Made by a program: the position numbers and the translations under genes | Shown here: in pieces, positions 56,609-64,000 of the stretch | How positions within the stretch are numbered: the stretch's first letter is position 1 | Layout of the letters: each line of letters begins with the position of its first letter | DNA from: Paenibacillus vini | GTDB taxonomy: Bacteria; Bacillota; Bacilli; Paenibacillales; Paenibacillaceae | Reading direction: 5' to 3' | NCBI RefSeq assembly: GCF_018403325.1 | Contig: NZ_BOSL01000005.1 | Coordinates: 1 to 64,000, forward strand | Length of the DNA stretch: 64,000 nt | The notes under the pieces: model-generated | Told to the model about the DNA's origin: nothing | What the model saw: the letters and a program-made list of their open reading frames with translations, nothing else | Database searches by the model: none

Positions 56609-56675
56609 AATTTATCGCAAATCTTTGTAACGAATTCCGGTTAGGCCGGTCATATAGTCGTGAGGATGTGAAGGC

Positions 56676-57164
56676 GTGGCTGATATCGATTTTGAAACAA
56701 TCTATCATCTGTATTTTCGCGATGTGTACCAATTCGTGTATTCATTAAGCCGGAACGAGGCGTTGTCGGAAGAAGTTACCCAAGAGACGTTTTTTAAGGC
56801 ACTGAAAAGCATCGATAGCTTTAAGGGCAACTGCAAGCTCAGCGTCTGGCTTTGCCAAATCGCCAAGAACACTTACTTTGCTCATCTCGACAAGCAAAAA
56901 CGCTATGCCCCGGAACCGGAAGATGCTGTAGCAAGCGTGGGAAACCCGGAAGAAGCGCTGCTAAAAACGGACGAGACCATGAGAATTCACCGGGCGCTGC
57001 GTAAGCTGAAGGAACCTTACAAAGAGGTGTTTACCTTGAGAGTGTTCGGGGAGTTGTCTTTTGCACAGATCGCGGGGTTGTTTGAAAAAAGCGAAGGCTG
57101 GGCGAGAGTGACCTTTTATCGGGCGAAACAGAAGATCCAGGAACTCTTGAAGGAGGGGGCATGA
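56676..57164 (+). CDS. ECF-type RNA polymerase sigma factor
   Basis: Sigma factor of 162 residues. Region 2 covers about 5-75 ('YHLYFRDVYQFVYSL', 'SEEVTQETFFKALKSI') and region 4 about 105-160 ('LRKLKEPYKEVFTLRVFGELSFAQIAGLFEKSEGWARVTFYRAKQKI'). GTG start behind GAGGATG. Its stop overlaps the start of the anti-sigma gene (ATGA), so the two are made together. Target promoters are not evident; autoregulation is likely. Confidence 0.92.
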   Translation: MADIDFETIYHLYFRDVYQFVYSLSRNEALSEEVTQETFFKALKSIDSFKGNCKLSVWLCQIAKNTYFAHLDKQKRYAPEPEDAVASVGNPEEALLKTDETMRIHRALRKLKEPYKEVFTLRVFGELSFAQIAGLFEKSEGWARVTFYRAKQKIQELLKEGA

Positions 57165-57190
57165 ACATGAACATGAACATGAACATGAAT
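57161..57190 (+). repeat. (ATGAAC)-type hexanucleotide repeat at the anti-sigma start
   Basis: Four exact ATGAAC units and a fifth ATGAAT give N-terminal Met-Asn repeats. Changes in copy number would keep the frame but alter distance to the ribosome site and the number of start codons. Confidence 0.85.
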
Positions 57191-57886
57191 AAGAACAAAG
57201 TCCACGATGATATCATTAGAGATCTGCTGCCCTTGTATATCGATAAGGTGTGCAGCAAAGAAACCGAAGCCCTGGTTAAAGCCCATTTGGAGGTATCCGA
57301 GTCCCTCCGCGAAGAGCTGGACAAAATGCAGGCCGACCTGCAAATTCCAAGGGAAGAAGGGGAGTCAAACCGTAAAGATTTTGAGGCGATGAAGGAGATT
57401 TCGCGGTTTTGGAACCGTTCAAAATGGAGAGCTTTTCTGAAGGGAGCGGTTATTTCCGGATTGGCTTGCGGCGTATTGCTGTTAGGTTACGTCGGCCTAT
57501 TCCGCTGGAACATCATTCCCGTTCCTTCCAATGTCATCGCGATCTCGGATGTCAGCCGGCTGGAGAACGGAAAAATAGCGTATCATATCGCTCTGACCGA
57601 CGGGTATGAATCCAACTTCTCCAAATTCGAAATGGCCGATGACGGGAATGTTTATATTGTTCCTTACCGTCCCATCATCAAAACCAAGGCAAAGGTAAAA
57701 ATTGCAGTAAGTTATTACAGTGCCATGAATGAAATGGACTATTTTTACAAGGAGAAATACGGTGAAGATAGAGAGATGGAGGCATTGTACTACGGCAAAC
57801 CGGAGGACAGCATATTGGTTTGGAAAAAGGGGATGGAGGTTCCGGCTGCCAGCGATAAGGTGGAGGCTTGGTTTAACCCCCAGTAA
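57161..57886 (+). CDS. Membrane anti-sigma factor
   Basis: Protein of 241 residues that should hold the ECF sigma factor at the membrane. The N-terminal anti-sigma helix ('IIRDLLPLYIDKVCSKETEALVKAHLEVSESLREEL') resembles zinc-finger anti-sigma domains, but the HxxxCxxC ligands are replaced (HLEVSES), so zinc is probably not bound. One membrane helix (about 88-113) and an extracytoplasmic sensor of about 125 residues follow. The gene begins with five ATGAAC units, each an in-frame ATG; the first, after AGGAGGGGG, is the likely start. Confidence 0.85.
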   Translation: MNMNMNMNMNKNKVHDDIIRDLLPLYIDKVCSKETEALVKAHLEVSESLREELDKMQADLQIPREEGESNRKDFEAMKEISRFWNRSKWRAFLKGAVISGLACGVLLLGYVGLFRWNIIPVPSNVIAISDVSRLENGKIAYHIALTDGYESNFSKFEMADDGNVYIVPYRPIIKTKAKVKIAVSYYSAMNEMDYFYKEKYGEDREMEALYYGKPEDSILVWKKGMEVPAASDKVEAWFNPQ

Positions 57887-57909
57887 CCAAATTTAGGTAT
57901 TTACTCATA

Positions 57910-57938
57910 TTGCCCGGATAGAAAAAAATAGGTATAAT
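57910..57938 (+). promoter_or_regulatory. Putative sigma-A promoter of the stalk-domain gene
   Basis: TTGCCC (57910-57915) and TATAAT (57933-57938) are 17 bases apart, 55 bases before the start codon. Confidence 0.65.
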
Positions 57939-57992
57939 CTCCCTGGATTATCTTGGATTTTAATTACTTAAATTTTGGGAGGTTATATTCAA

Positions 57993-58664
57993 TTGAAAAA
58001 TAAGGTTACTGCCGCACTGATTGCTTCAGCCATGCTGGGTTGTCTGGGGACGGGCGTTTATGCCGGTTCTAATTTGCAAGAGATTAAAGCTTACTTGAAT
58101 CCCGGAATCAAGTTCAAGGTTGACGGACAGCCCGTGCAACTGACGAACAGCAGCGGGGCGGTAATTACTCCGATCGTTTATGACAATAATACATATTTAC
58201 CTGTCCGCTCCATCTCCAATCTATTGGGTGTTACCGTGAATTTCGACGGAAAGAGCAACACGGTCGAGCTGGGTGAGCAAACTGAAGGAGTCTCCATCGC
58301 CAAAGGTTTCGATTCTTCCTATCATACCAAGGATCCGAAGGTGACGATTTATAACGGTAAAGATTACAAGGACGTCTTCTTCGATAATGGCAGCGGCACC
58401 CGCGGCAGTTCGTTCATGCTCTATCCGGAAGGGAAATACCAAAAGCTGTACATTCAAATCGCTGCCATTGGAGAAGATCTCAAGGAGTTTACAATTCAGG
58501 ATAGCGATACCGATACTGTGTTGAAAAAACAGGACGTAAGAGTGGAAGACGGCCTGGTAACGATCGAGGCGGACATTTCGGGAGTTAAGGCATTGTATGT
58601 TCATGGCGATGCTAAAAGCGGAGGTTCCGTATTCATCCCGTTGACGACTTCTTACTATAAATAA
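57993..58664 (+). CDS. Secreted protein with copper-amine-oxidase-N/stalk domain
   Basis: Protein of 223 residues. A signal peptide (ending TGVYAG) precedes a stalk (Cu amine oxidase N-terminal-like) domain of about 70 residues: 'FKVDGQPVQLTNSSGAVITPIVYDNNTYLPVRSISNLLGVTVNFDGKSNTVEL' contains the hallmark YLPVRSISNLLG. The C-terminal 110 residues look like an NPCBM-type beta domain ('FDNGSGTRGSSFMLYPEGKYQKLYIQIAAIG'). Likely a cell-surface carbohydrate or wall-associated protein. TTG 57993 follows GGAGG by ten bases; TTG 57975 is rejected because it lies within that region. Confidence 0.8.
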   Translation: MKNKVTAALIASAMLGCLGTGVYAGSNLQEIKAYLNPGIKFKVDGQPVQLTNSSGAVITPIVYDNNTYLPVRSISNLLGVTVNFDGKSNTVELGEQTEGVSIAKGFDSSYHTKDPKVTIYNGKDYKDVFFDNGSGTRGSSFMLYPEGKYQKLYIQIAAIGEDLKEFTIQDSDTDTVLKKQDVRVEDGLVTIEADISGVKALYVHGDAKSGGSVFIPLTTSYYK

Positions 58665-58710
58665 AGCCGAGTTGAGGCCAAGGAGAAATAAGGGTTTAAA
58701 ATATTTAAGA

Positions 58711-58742
58711 ACCGTCAGGGGAATATCCCTGGCGGTTTTTTT
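58711..58742 (+). terminator. Terminator after the stalk-domain gene
   Basis: ACCGTCAGGG (58711-58720) and CCCTGGCGGT (58727-58736), one G-T pair, six-base loop, then a T-run. Confidence 0.85.
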
Positions 58743-58885
58743 AATCAAAGGCATAGGCACCGCACTTTAAAAATACTGGAATACTTTTCCTCCGCGCATA
58801 CTTCCATTATAATTGTGTTATCAGTTACGGGGCGGGAAGCAGGTACATAGTGCGGAGACTATGAATTGTGAAGACTTGTAATTGG

Positions 58886-58899
58886 TGAAAACGTTTGCA
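58886..58899. promoter_or_regulatory. Candidate cre (CcpA) site before the esterase gene
   Basis: TGAAAACGTTTGCA fits the cre pattern, 22 bases before the start codon, where bound CcpA would block transcription. Confidence 0.6.
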
Positions 58900-58921
58900 C
58901 AACTGAACGGAGGAAAAACAG

Positions 58922-60070
58922 ATGGTCAAAAACTGGATTTATAAGTTAAGTTGCTTGGGACTTGCCGCATTATTCATGTTAGCGCTCACAGGTTGTAATG
59001 AAAAACAGGAGCCAACCGCGGTCCAGCCTTCGCCAACCCTGAAGGAAAATGCTGCTCCTGATGAGACCAAAGGTACAGTGAGCATAGAAAAGCTTGGGGA
59101 ACGGAGAATCTTTGTTTACCTGCCGCCTGGTTATGAAACCAGTGAAGACCGTTATCCGGTAGTGTATATGAACGACGGGCGGAATGTGTTCAATACCGGC
59201 ACCAGCTCTTTCAACAAAGAGTGGCTGGTTGACAAGAAGGTTGACGAGCTTGTTAGCGACGGCAATTTGGAGAAGGTGATTGTAATTGCAGTCGATGCAG
59301 GTGAAGGCTCAGACCGGGGGAATGAATATGTCCCCTTCCCTAATGATTCTATCCCTTCGGATGGAAAAGGGGCGGAGGAATTTACCCGCTTTTTTCTTGA
59401 AACCGTTATTCCTTTTGCGGATTCAACATACAGAACGATCCCGGACAGGGACCACCGTATGATTATGGGATCGTCATTTGGCGGAGTACAGGCGTTCTGG
59501 ATGGGGTATCACCATCCCGAGACTTTTTCGATGATCGGTGCGATGTCTGTCTCCACATGGGTAGCTAACGGACAAGCGTATGAAGAATGGAGACAAGAAA
59601 CCGGGAAGCCGGATGTGAAGATTTGGCTGGACATGGGCGCGGAGGAAGAAATGGCAATTGACCCTCTGGTGGATATACTTTTGTCGAAGGGATTTAAATA
59701 TGGACAGGATATATTTTTTCTGATGGATCCTGCGGGTACGCATGACGAGATTTCCTGGTCCAAACGAGTACATAATCCGCTTATCATGTTCGCCGGAAAG
59801 ACACCCGGTCAAGCCGTCAAGCTGGAGGTTAGCGACTATATGTCCATTTCATGGATGGGGGAATCGTTTCCCCGCCTCAATCCGGTAGCTACTATGGACA
59901 ACGGGATGGAATATTCCGTATCCTCCCAAGCCTCATATAAGGTGCTGAATCCCGAGGCAGGCCAGGTGGATCCATCAGGAATGGTGACCTTTTTGAAAAA
60001 GGAAGACTTGTCTGTGGAAGTGACCTATCAAGGTATAACCCAGTTGTATGAGATAGAAAATGATCGCTAA
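58922..60070 (+). CDS. Esterase lipoprotein (enterochelin-esterase-like fold)
   Basis: Lipoprotein of 382 residues (lipobox LTGC, Cys25). The esterase domain covers about 50-300: 'RIFVYLPPGYETSEDRYPVVYMNDG', nucleophile elbow GSSFGG, acid in the 'WLDMGAEEEM' region and His in 'AGTHDEISW'. This matches esterase-D/Fes-type hydrolases. The last 80 residues look like a bacterial Ig-like (BIG2) domain. Possible substrates are siderophore esters or acylated sugars. It is convergent with a siderophore import operon, but a cre site rather than a Fur box lies upstream, which favours a carbohydrate-linked role. GGAGG precedes the ATG. Confidence 0.85.
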   Translation: MVKNWIYKLSCLGLAALFMLALTGCNEKQEPTAVQPSPTLKENAAPDETKGTVSIEKLGERRIFVYLPPGYETSEDRYPVVYMNDGRNVFNTGTSSFNKEWLVDKKVDELVSDGNLEKVIVIAVDAGEGSDRGNEYVPFPNDSIPSDGKGAEEFTRFFLETVIPFADSTYRTIPDRDHRMIMGSSFGGVQAFWMGYHHPETFSMIGAMSVSTWVANGQAYEEWRQETGKPDVKIWLDMGAEEEMAIDPLVDILLSKGFKYGQDIFFLMDPAGTHDEISWSKRVHNPLIMFAGKTPGQAVKLEVSDYMSISWMGESFPRLNPVATMDNGMEYSVSSQASYKVLNPEAGQVDPSGMVTFLKKEDLSVEVTYQGITQLYEIENDR

Positions 60071-60124
60071 ATCTATTTTTTATTGTAACGGGAAAAAGTG
60101 AGGTAACCTGTCGACTAAGAAAAA

Positions 60125-60152
60125 GGCATCCTCCGGTTAATCGGAGAATGCC
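60125..60152 (-). terminator. Terminator of the siderophore import operon
   Basis: On the minus strand GGCATTCTCCG and CGGAGGATGCC form an 11-bp stem with one mismatch and a six-base loop, followed by TTTTTC. Confidence 0.75.
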
Positions 60153-60203
60153 CTTCGCTAGCACCAGTTGCCCTTCTTTGGGCGGGAATCGGCGATTTCC
60201 GCC

Positions 60204-61217
60204 TTAACGCTCTTTCTTTAATAGCAGGTAAAGAAAATAAGGGGCACCGATAAAAGCAACCATGATCCCTGCTGCGATGCCGTTCGGCTCCGACAGATTG
60301 CGGCCAATCGTATCGGCAAGCAGGAGCAGCCAACCGCCGATCAGAATGGATACCGGCACAAACTGCTGATGTCTTGGACCTACCAGGGCTCTGGCGATAT
60401 GCGGCGCCATTAGCCCGATAAACGAGATGCCTCCGGTAACCGAAACGGCCGAAGCCGCCAGAGCCACCGCAGACAACATCAGCAGAATCCGGTCCTTCTG
60501 AACCTTTACGCCAGCTCCGATCGCCGTGGGCTCATTCAAAGCGAGCAAATTCATGGCTCTGGACTTGAACAGTACATAAGGGACAAGAATAACCAACCAG
60601 GGAAGCAAGGCCAGAACAAACGGCCAATCCGTCCCCCAAACGTTACCGGCCAGCCATTTGGAGATAAAGTCTACCTTTGTCCGGTCTACCGAGGAGATGA
60701 GGAAGATCATAAGACCGGATAGAGCCAAAGAAAATCCTACGCCGGTAATGACCAGCAGGATCGGCTGAACGCCTTCCCCGCGTTTATAGGAGAACATATA
60801 GATCAGGATGGCGGTTACCAAGGCCCCGACAAACGCCACAAGTGGAATTACGTAAATAAAAGATTCAACATGGATCGGCGCAAACAGGAAAAAGACAGTG
60901 ACGCCAACTCCGGCTCCCGCATTAATGCCAATGATCCCCGGATCGGCCAGATCATTGCGGGTAATGCCCTGCAGAATGGCCCCGGATAAAGCAAGCGCCA
61001 TCCCCGACAGCAACGTAATCAGCATTCGCGGCAGACGGATCGAAAACAAGACGAAATGGTCTTCGAATGACCCGTGGCCGAATAGGGTAGGAAGTAACCT
61101 GTCATACGACACAGGAGACGAACCGATGCCAAGCCCGATCACGATCGTGGCGAGGCTAAGCAGAACGAGAAGGATGACGACAACGGGTTGTTTGCGAAGC
61201 AACTGAGCGGTTTTCAT
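60204..61217 (-). CDS. FecCD-family siderophore ABC permease
   Basis: Membrane protein of 337 residues with about nine to ten helices. FecCD blocks: 'LLSGMALALSGAILQGITRNDLADPGIIGINAGAGVGV', 'WLAGNVWGTDWPFV', 'GGISFIGLMAPHIARALVGPRHQ' and 'ADTIGRNLSEPNGIAAGIMVAFIGAPYFLYLL'. Its ATG overlaps the previous permease stop by four bases. It is the last gene of a three-gene iron operon that lacks an ATPase. Confidence 0.92.
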   Translation of the reverse strand: MKTAQLLRKQPVVVILLVLLSLATIVIGLGIGSSPVSYDRLLPTLFGHGSFEDHFVLFSIRLPRMLITLLSGMALALSGAILQGITRNDLADPGIIGINAGAGVGVTVFFLFAPIHVESFIYVIPLVAFVGALVTAILIYMFSYKRGEGVQPILLVITGVGFSLALSGLMIFLISSVDRTKVDFISKWLAGNVWGTDWPFVLALLPWLVILVPYVLFKSRAMNLLALNEPTAIGAGVKVQKDRILLMLSAVALAASAVSVTGGISFIGLMAPHIARALVGPRHQQFVPVSILIGGWLLLLADTIGRNLSEPNGIAAGIMVAFIGAPYFLYLLLKKER

Positions 61218-62242
61218 GACAATGATCGCACCCCTTTACGAACAATGAACAGGAAAAAGGGTAGACCCAGTATGCTTACAATCGCGGCGACCGACACTTC
61301 AAACGGCGCATTGATCATCCTGCTCAGCGTATCGGCAAACAGCATAAAGGTGCCGCCAACGACCGCGGAAAGCGGCAGAATCGTTCGATAATCAGTTCCG
61401 GCGAACACTCGTACAAGATGGGGGATCATCAGGCCGATAAATGCCAGATTGCCGACGAGGGCGACCGCGGCTCCCGCGAGTAGAGTAATCAGCACGTAAA
61501 GCACAATTTTGACTCGCGTAGTTTTTAGACCAAGCCCGACGGCCGTTCCTTCATTCAGGCTAAGGATCGTAAGCTGACGGGACAGCAGGATCGCGGCGAT
61601 GAGGGAAAGCGCGATCACCGGGGCAATCGCTTCAATTTGTCCCCAGGTTGTGCCGATCAGTCCGCCGGACGTCCACATCGAAACGTTCTTGGAAATTTTG
61701 TATTTAAGACTGATGCCATCCGCTACTGCGGCTAGCAGGGCCGAAACCGCAGAACCGGCCAAAACCATACGCAGCGGGGACATATTCTGCCGCCGTAGGG
61801 CGGCGATTCCGAATACCAGCATGACGCCCACGGCTGCGCCGATAAAACAGGCCACCATCGTACCGAAATAACCGACAGCCGGCATAAACGCAAAGGTAGC
61901 GGCCAGCGCAGCATTTGCGCCGGACGTTAGGCCGAGCAGCCCGGGATCGGCGAGCGGGTTGCGGGTCAAACCTTGCATGATCGCACCGGCAACGGCCAGA
62001 GCGGAGCCGACCAGGATGCCGCCAACTTCCCGGGGAAGCCTCAGTTCCCGGATGACGGATATATCGTCACCTGTTGCGTTCGGGTTGCTAATGGCGCTCC
62101 AGATATCTGCGAGCGAGACACTTTTTGCGCCCAGCATGACCGCCAGGGCAAACATGACCATAAACATAATCAAGCTGATGAACAGCTTAAACGCAAAAGA
62201 TTTTGCCGACTTTTGCGAAGGTTGATTCTGCATCACTATCAT
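61214..62242 (-). CDS. FecCD-family siderophore ABC permease
   Basis: Partner permease of 342 residues, with the same family blocks ('GSALAVAGAIMQGLTRNPLADPGLLGLTSGANAALA', 'GNLAFIGLMIPHLVRVFAGTDYR', 'ADTLSRMINAPFEVSVAAIVSILGLPFFLFIV'). The ATG overlaps the binding-protein stop (TAATG), so translation is coupled; a second in-frame ATG lies three codons on. Iron-siderophore passage through the heterodimer is inferred from family. Confidence 0.92.
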   Translation of the reverse strand: MIVMQNQPSQKSAKSFAFKLFISLIMFMVMFALAVMLGAKSVSLADIWSAISNPNATGDDISVIRELRLPREVGGILVGSALAVAGAIMQGLTRNPLADPGLLGLTSGANAALAATFAFMPAVGYFGTMVACFIGAAVGVMLVFGIAALRRQNMSPLRMVLAGSAVSALLAAVADGISLKYKISKNVSMWTSGGLIGTTWGQIEAIAPVIALSLIAAILLSRQLTILSLNEGTAVGLGLKTTRVKIVLYVLITLLAGAAVALVGNLAFIGLMIPHLVRVFAGTDYRTILPLSAVVGGTFMLFADTLSRMINAPFEVSVAAIVSILGLPFFLFIVRKGVRSLS

Positions 62243-63192
62243 TATTTGGAGCCAAGCAGTGATTTCGTGATGAAATCGAGCTGATAATCAAGAGAATCTG
62301 CATCGTTGAAATAGAAGCCGGTGGCATCTACTTCGAAGACACGGCCATTCTTAACGGCCGGAATATTCTTATAGGTGTCTGTTTGCTGGAAGGAGGCATC
62401 GCTAGCCGGATCTTTACTGTAAATGACGTAATCGCCCATATAATCCGGGAGAACTTCCAGTGACAAATCGTAATAGCCCTCTTTCGCCGTCATTTCTTTT
62501 ACTTTATCCGGCATTTTCAGACCCATCGCCTGATAGATGATTTCAGTACCGCGACCCCAAGCGTCGCCGAAGGTGTACAATGCCTTGGAATCCCCTTCGA
62601 TAATGGAAATGGTGCTGTCGGCTCCGATTTTGGCTTTAATTTCTTCGCCTGCCTTCTGTGCGCGTTCTTTGAAGTCGGCAATCCAGTCAGCAGCTTTCTG
62701 TTCCTGATTCACCGCTTTGCCGATCTCCAGAACTTGGGTCAGATAATCCACATTGTTATATGTATAAGTGACCAATGGAGCAATCTGCTTCAATTTATCG
62801 GCATTTTTGATATCCGATCCAGCGATAATCAAATCAGGCTTCGCGTTTAAGATGCTTTCCACATTTTCTTCGGATACTTCGGGAACATCCTTGAGTCGAT
62901 CCTGGAAATTAGGGTTATTCTTGGTCCAGGAATCTGCGCCGGCAAGAGGAACGCCAAGTGCCAGCAGGTTGCCTGCATAACCGGACAGGACGACAACACG
63001 CTGTGGATGGGCGGGAACCTCGATCGGACCGTTTTCGGATTGGTAAGTAATCGTATCGGAGCTACTGTTCGCAGAGTTCGTGCTTACATCTGAAGTAGAA
63101 CTGTTTGCGCCGCTATTGGTGCTTGTATTGTTGCCGCAAGCGCTTAATGCAAAGACTGTAAGGACAAGCAAAGGTAACAATAATTTTTTCAT
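62242..63192 (-). CDS. Iron-siderophore binding lipoprotein
   Basis: FeuA/FhuD-type binding protein of 316 residues. Lipobox LSAC gives Cys19, followed by a Ser/Asn/Thr-rich linker. The two-lobed fold is recognisable in 'PAHPQRVVVLSGYAGNLLALGVPLAGAD', 'ESILNAKPDLIIAGSD' and 'VKNGRVFEVDATGFYFNDADSL'. Start ATG 63192 behind GAGGGAGAT; longer in-frame starts run into the promoter and Fur box. A near-perfect Fur box upstream shows iron control. Siderophore type (catecholate or hydroxamate) cannot be decided from sequence. Confidence 0.92.
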   Translation of the reverse strand: MKKLLLPLLVLTVFALSACGNNTSTNSGANSSTSDVSTNSANSSSDTITYQSENGPIEVPAHPQRVVVLSGYAGNLLALGVPLAGADSWTKNNPNFQDRLKDVPEVSEENVESILNAKPDLIIAGSDIKNADKLKQIAPLVTYTYNNVDYLTQVLEIGKAVNQEQKAADWIADFKERAQKAGEEIKAKIGADSTISIIEGDSKALYTFGDAWGRGTEIIYQAMGLKMPDKVKEMTAKEGYYDLSLEVLPDYMGDYVIYSKDPASDASFQQTDTYKNIPAVKNGRVFEVDATGFYFNDADSLDYQLDFITKSLLGSK

Positions 63193-63231
63193 TTCCGGTA
63201 ATCTCCCTCTCAAATTTATATCTTTGATATT

Positions 63232-63250
63232 GATATTGATAATCATTATC
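63232..63250. promoter_or_regulatory. Fur box of the siderophore operon
   Basis: GATATTGATAATCATTATC matches the 19-base Fur consensus at 18 positions. It lies just downstream of the -10 box of the minus-strand promoter. Confidence 0.9.
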
Positions 63251-63258
63251 ATTGTTAA

Positions 63259-63287
63259 ACTTTAAATTCTCCTGAATAATTTGTCAA
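63259..63287 (-). promoter_or_regulatory. Putative promoter of the siderophore operon
   Basis: On the minus strand TTGACA (63287-63282) and TAAAGT (63264-63259) are 17 bases apart and run directly into the Fur box. Confidence 0.65.
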
Positions 63288-63378
63288 TCCCCAAAATCGG
63301 GCGGCGCACAGCGAGACCTTTCAAGGCCAAACTCGTATTAAACAATACCTGAAGCGAAAGAAGGGGGAGTTTTTACGC

Positions 63379-64000
63379 GTGGAATTAATTCTGGAGAACA
63401 TCGTCAAAAATTATGGGGACAAAAAGGTGCTGCAAAACGCAGGCTTCACTTTTGAAAAGGGAAAAATCTATGGTCTGCTGGGCCGGAATGGGGCAGGGAA
63501 GACCACCCTTTTTAACAGCTTGAGCGGGGAAACCAAGCTGGACGGCGGTAAGGCATACATAAAGGAACATGATACGCTTCGAGAACTGCAAGAGGATGAT
63601 ATCGGATACGTATATTCGCTTCCTATATTGCCAGAGTTTCTCACAGGCTATGAATTCGTTAAGTTTTTCATGGACATCAACCGGAGTAAAATCCAGCCCG
63701 ATCAACAGATCGATGACTACTTCGAAATCATGAAAATAACAACGGAAGACCGGCATCGCCTGATCAAAAACTACTCCCACGGGATGAAAAATAAAATTCA
63801 AATGCTGCTCTTTCTGATTACGAAGCCGCCAGTCATTTTGCTGGACGAACCGCTGACCTCGTTTGACGTCATTGTGGCTTTGGAAATGAAAATTTTGCTG
63901 CGTACGATGAAAAAGGACCATATTCTCATTTTCTCAACCCATATCCTGCAGCTGGCCTCGGATCTTTGCGACGAGCTGGTCATTTTAAACAAGGGCCAAT
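63379..64000 (+). CDS. ABC-2 type transporter ATPase (3' end outside the window)
   Basis: Translation from GTG 63379, nine bases after AAGGGGGAG, stays open for 207 codons to the window edge. Walker A GRNGAGKT, a signature SHGMK (variant of LSGGQ), Walker B VILLDEP and switch His in FSTHIL are all present. This is the drug or lantibiotic self-protection/export type of ATPase (BcrA/YxlF-like), not a FecE-type import ATPase, so it is unlikely to serve the siderophore permeases. Its membrane partner should lie just beyond the window. Confidence 0.88.
   Translation, partial: MELILENIVKNYGDKKVLQNAGFTFEKGKIYGLLGRNGAGKTTLFNSLSGETKLDGGKAYIKEHDTLRELQEDDIGYVYSLPILPEFLTGYEFVKFFMDINRSKIQPDQQIDDYFEIMKITTEDRHRLIKNYSHGMKNKIQMLLFLITKPPVILLDEPLTSFDVIVALEMKILLRTMKKDHILIFSTHILQLASDLCDELVILNKGQ

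Overview
The window looks like a chromosome segment of a Gram-positive, spore-forming Paenibacillus-type bacterium. This rests on strong GGAGG ribosome sites, frequent TTG and GTG starts, lipoprotein signal peptides, YesM/YesN two-component pairs, CUT1 sugar importers, CcpA-type cre sites, Fur boxes, and spore-coat-associated families (CotH, YheC/YheD). No rRNA, tRNA, CRISPR array or intact insertion sequence was seen.

Layout. 1-2.5 kb: the start of a leftward gene, a repeat-rich spacer and fhs (one-carbon metabolism). 2.7-10.9 kb: a sugar ABC importer followed by a YesM kinase, a membrane-anchored binding protein and a YesN regulator, probably one nutrient-sensing and uptake module. 11.6-17.2 kb: a secreted amylase with two complete GH13 catalytic domains, cut by a frameshift before its tandem starch-binding modules and preceded by cre sites. 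17.5-21.3 kb: a leftward operon of VTC-type polyphosphate polymerase, DUF4956 membrane protein and CotH-kinase lipoprotein. 21.4-29.7 kb: metallophosphoesterase, TetR/HXXEE pair, ArsR/SulP pair, Fur-controlled IsdG-like protein, exonuclease III, a hydrolase and a DUF1684 protein. 29.8-35.2 kb: a five-gene oligopeptide-type ABC importer. 35.2-38.0 kb: tandemly duplicated non-coding DNA and a VanZ-RDD protein with sixteen tandem hexapeptides. 38.3-41.3 kb: DUF6492, ManC and YheC/YheD, probably surface or spore glycan functions. 41.5-46.0 kb: PadR/HAAS pair, MarR/NmrA pair with matching operators, and dGTPase. 46.2-49.7 kb: a transposase-derived protein coupled to an FAD amine-oxidase-like protein, then DUF5692. 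49.8-58.7 kb: thymidine kinase, pentapeptide protein, a TelA/VWA/membrane-protein operon, SUFU protein, ECF sigma/anti-sigma and a stalk-domain protein. 58.9-64 kb: an esterase lipoprotein, a Fur-controlled siderophore importer without its ATPase, and the start of an ABC-2 ATPase.

The least expected signal is non-coding. Seven copies of a bipartite element, two 23-bp imperfect palindromes whose starts are exactly 51 bp apart, lie in two distant spacers (125-477 and 35578-36324). A third spacer (17301-17480) has two pairs of an unrelated palindrome, again exactly 51 bp apart. The best candidates for poorly described protein systems are the VTC/DUF4956/CotH operon, the TelA/VWA operon and the transposase-derived/FAD pair.

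All positions were read by eye. Family names come from recognised motifs, not database searches, and substrates are inferred unless stated.
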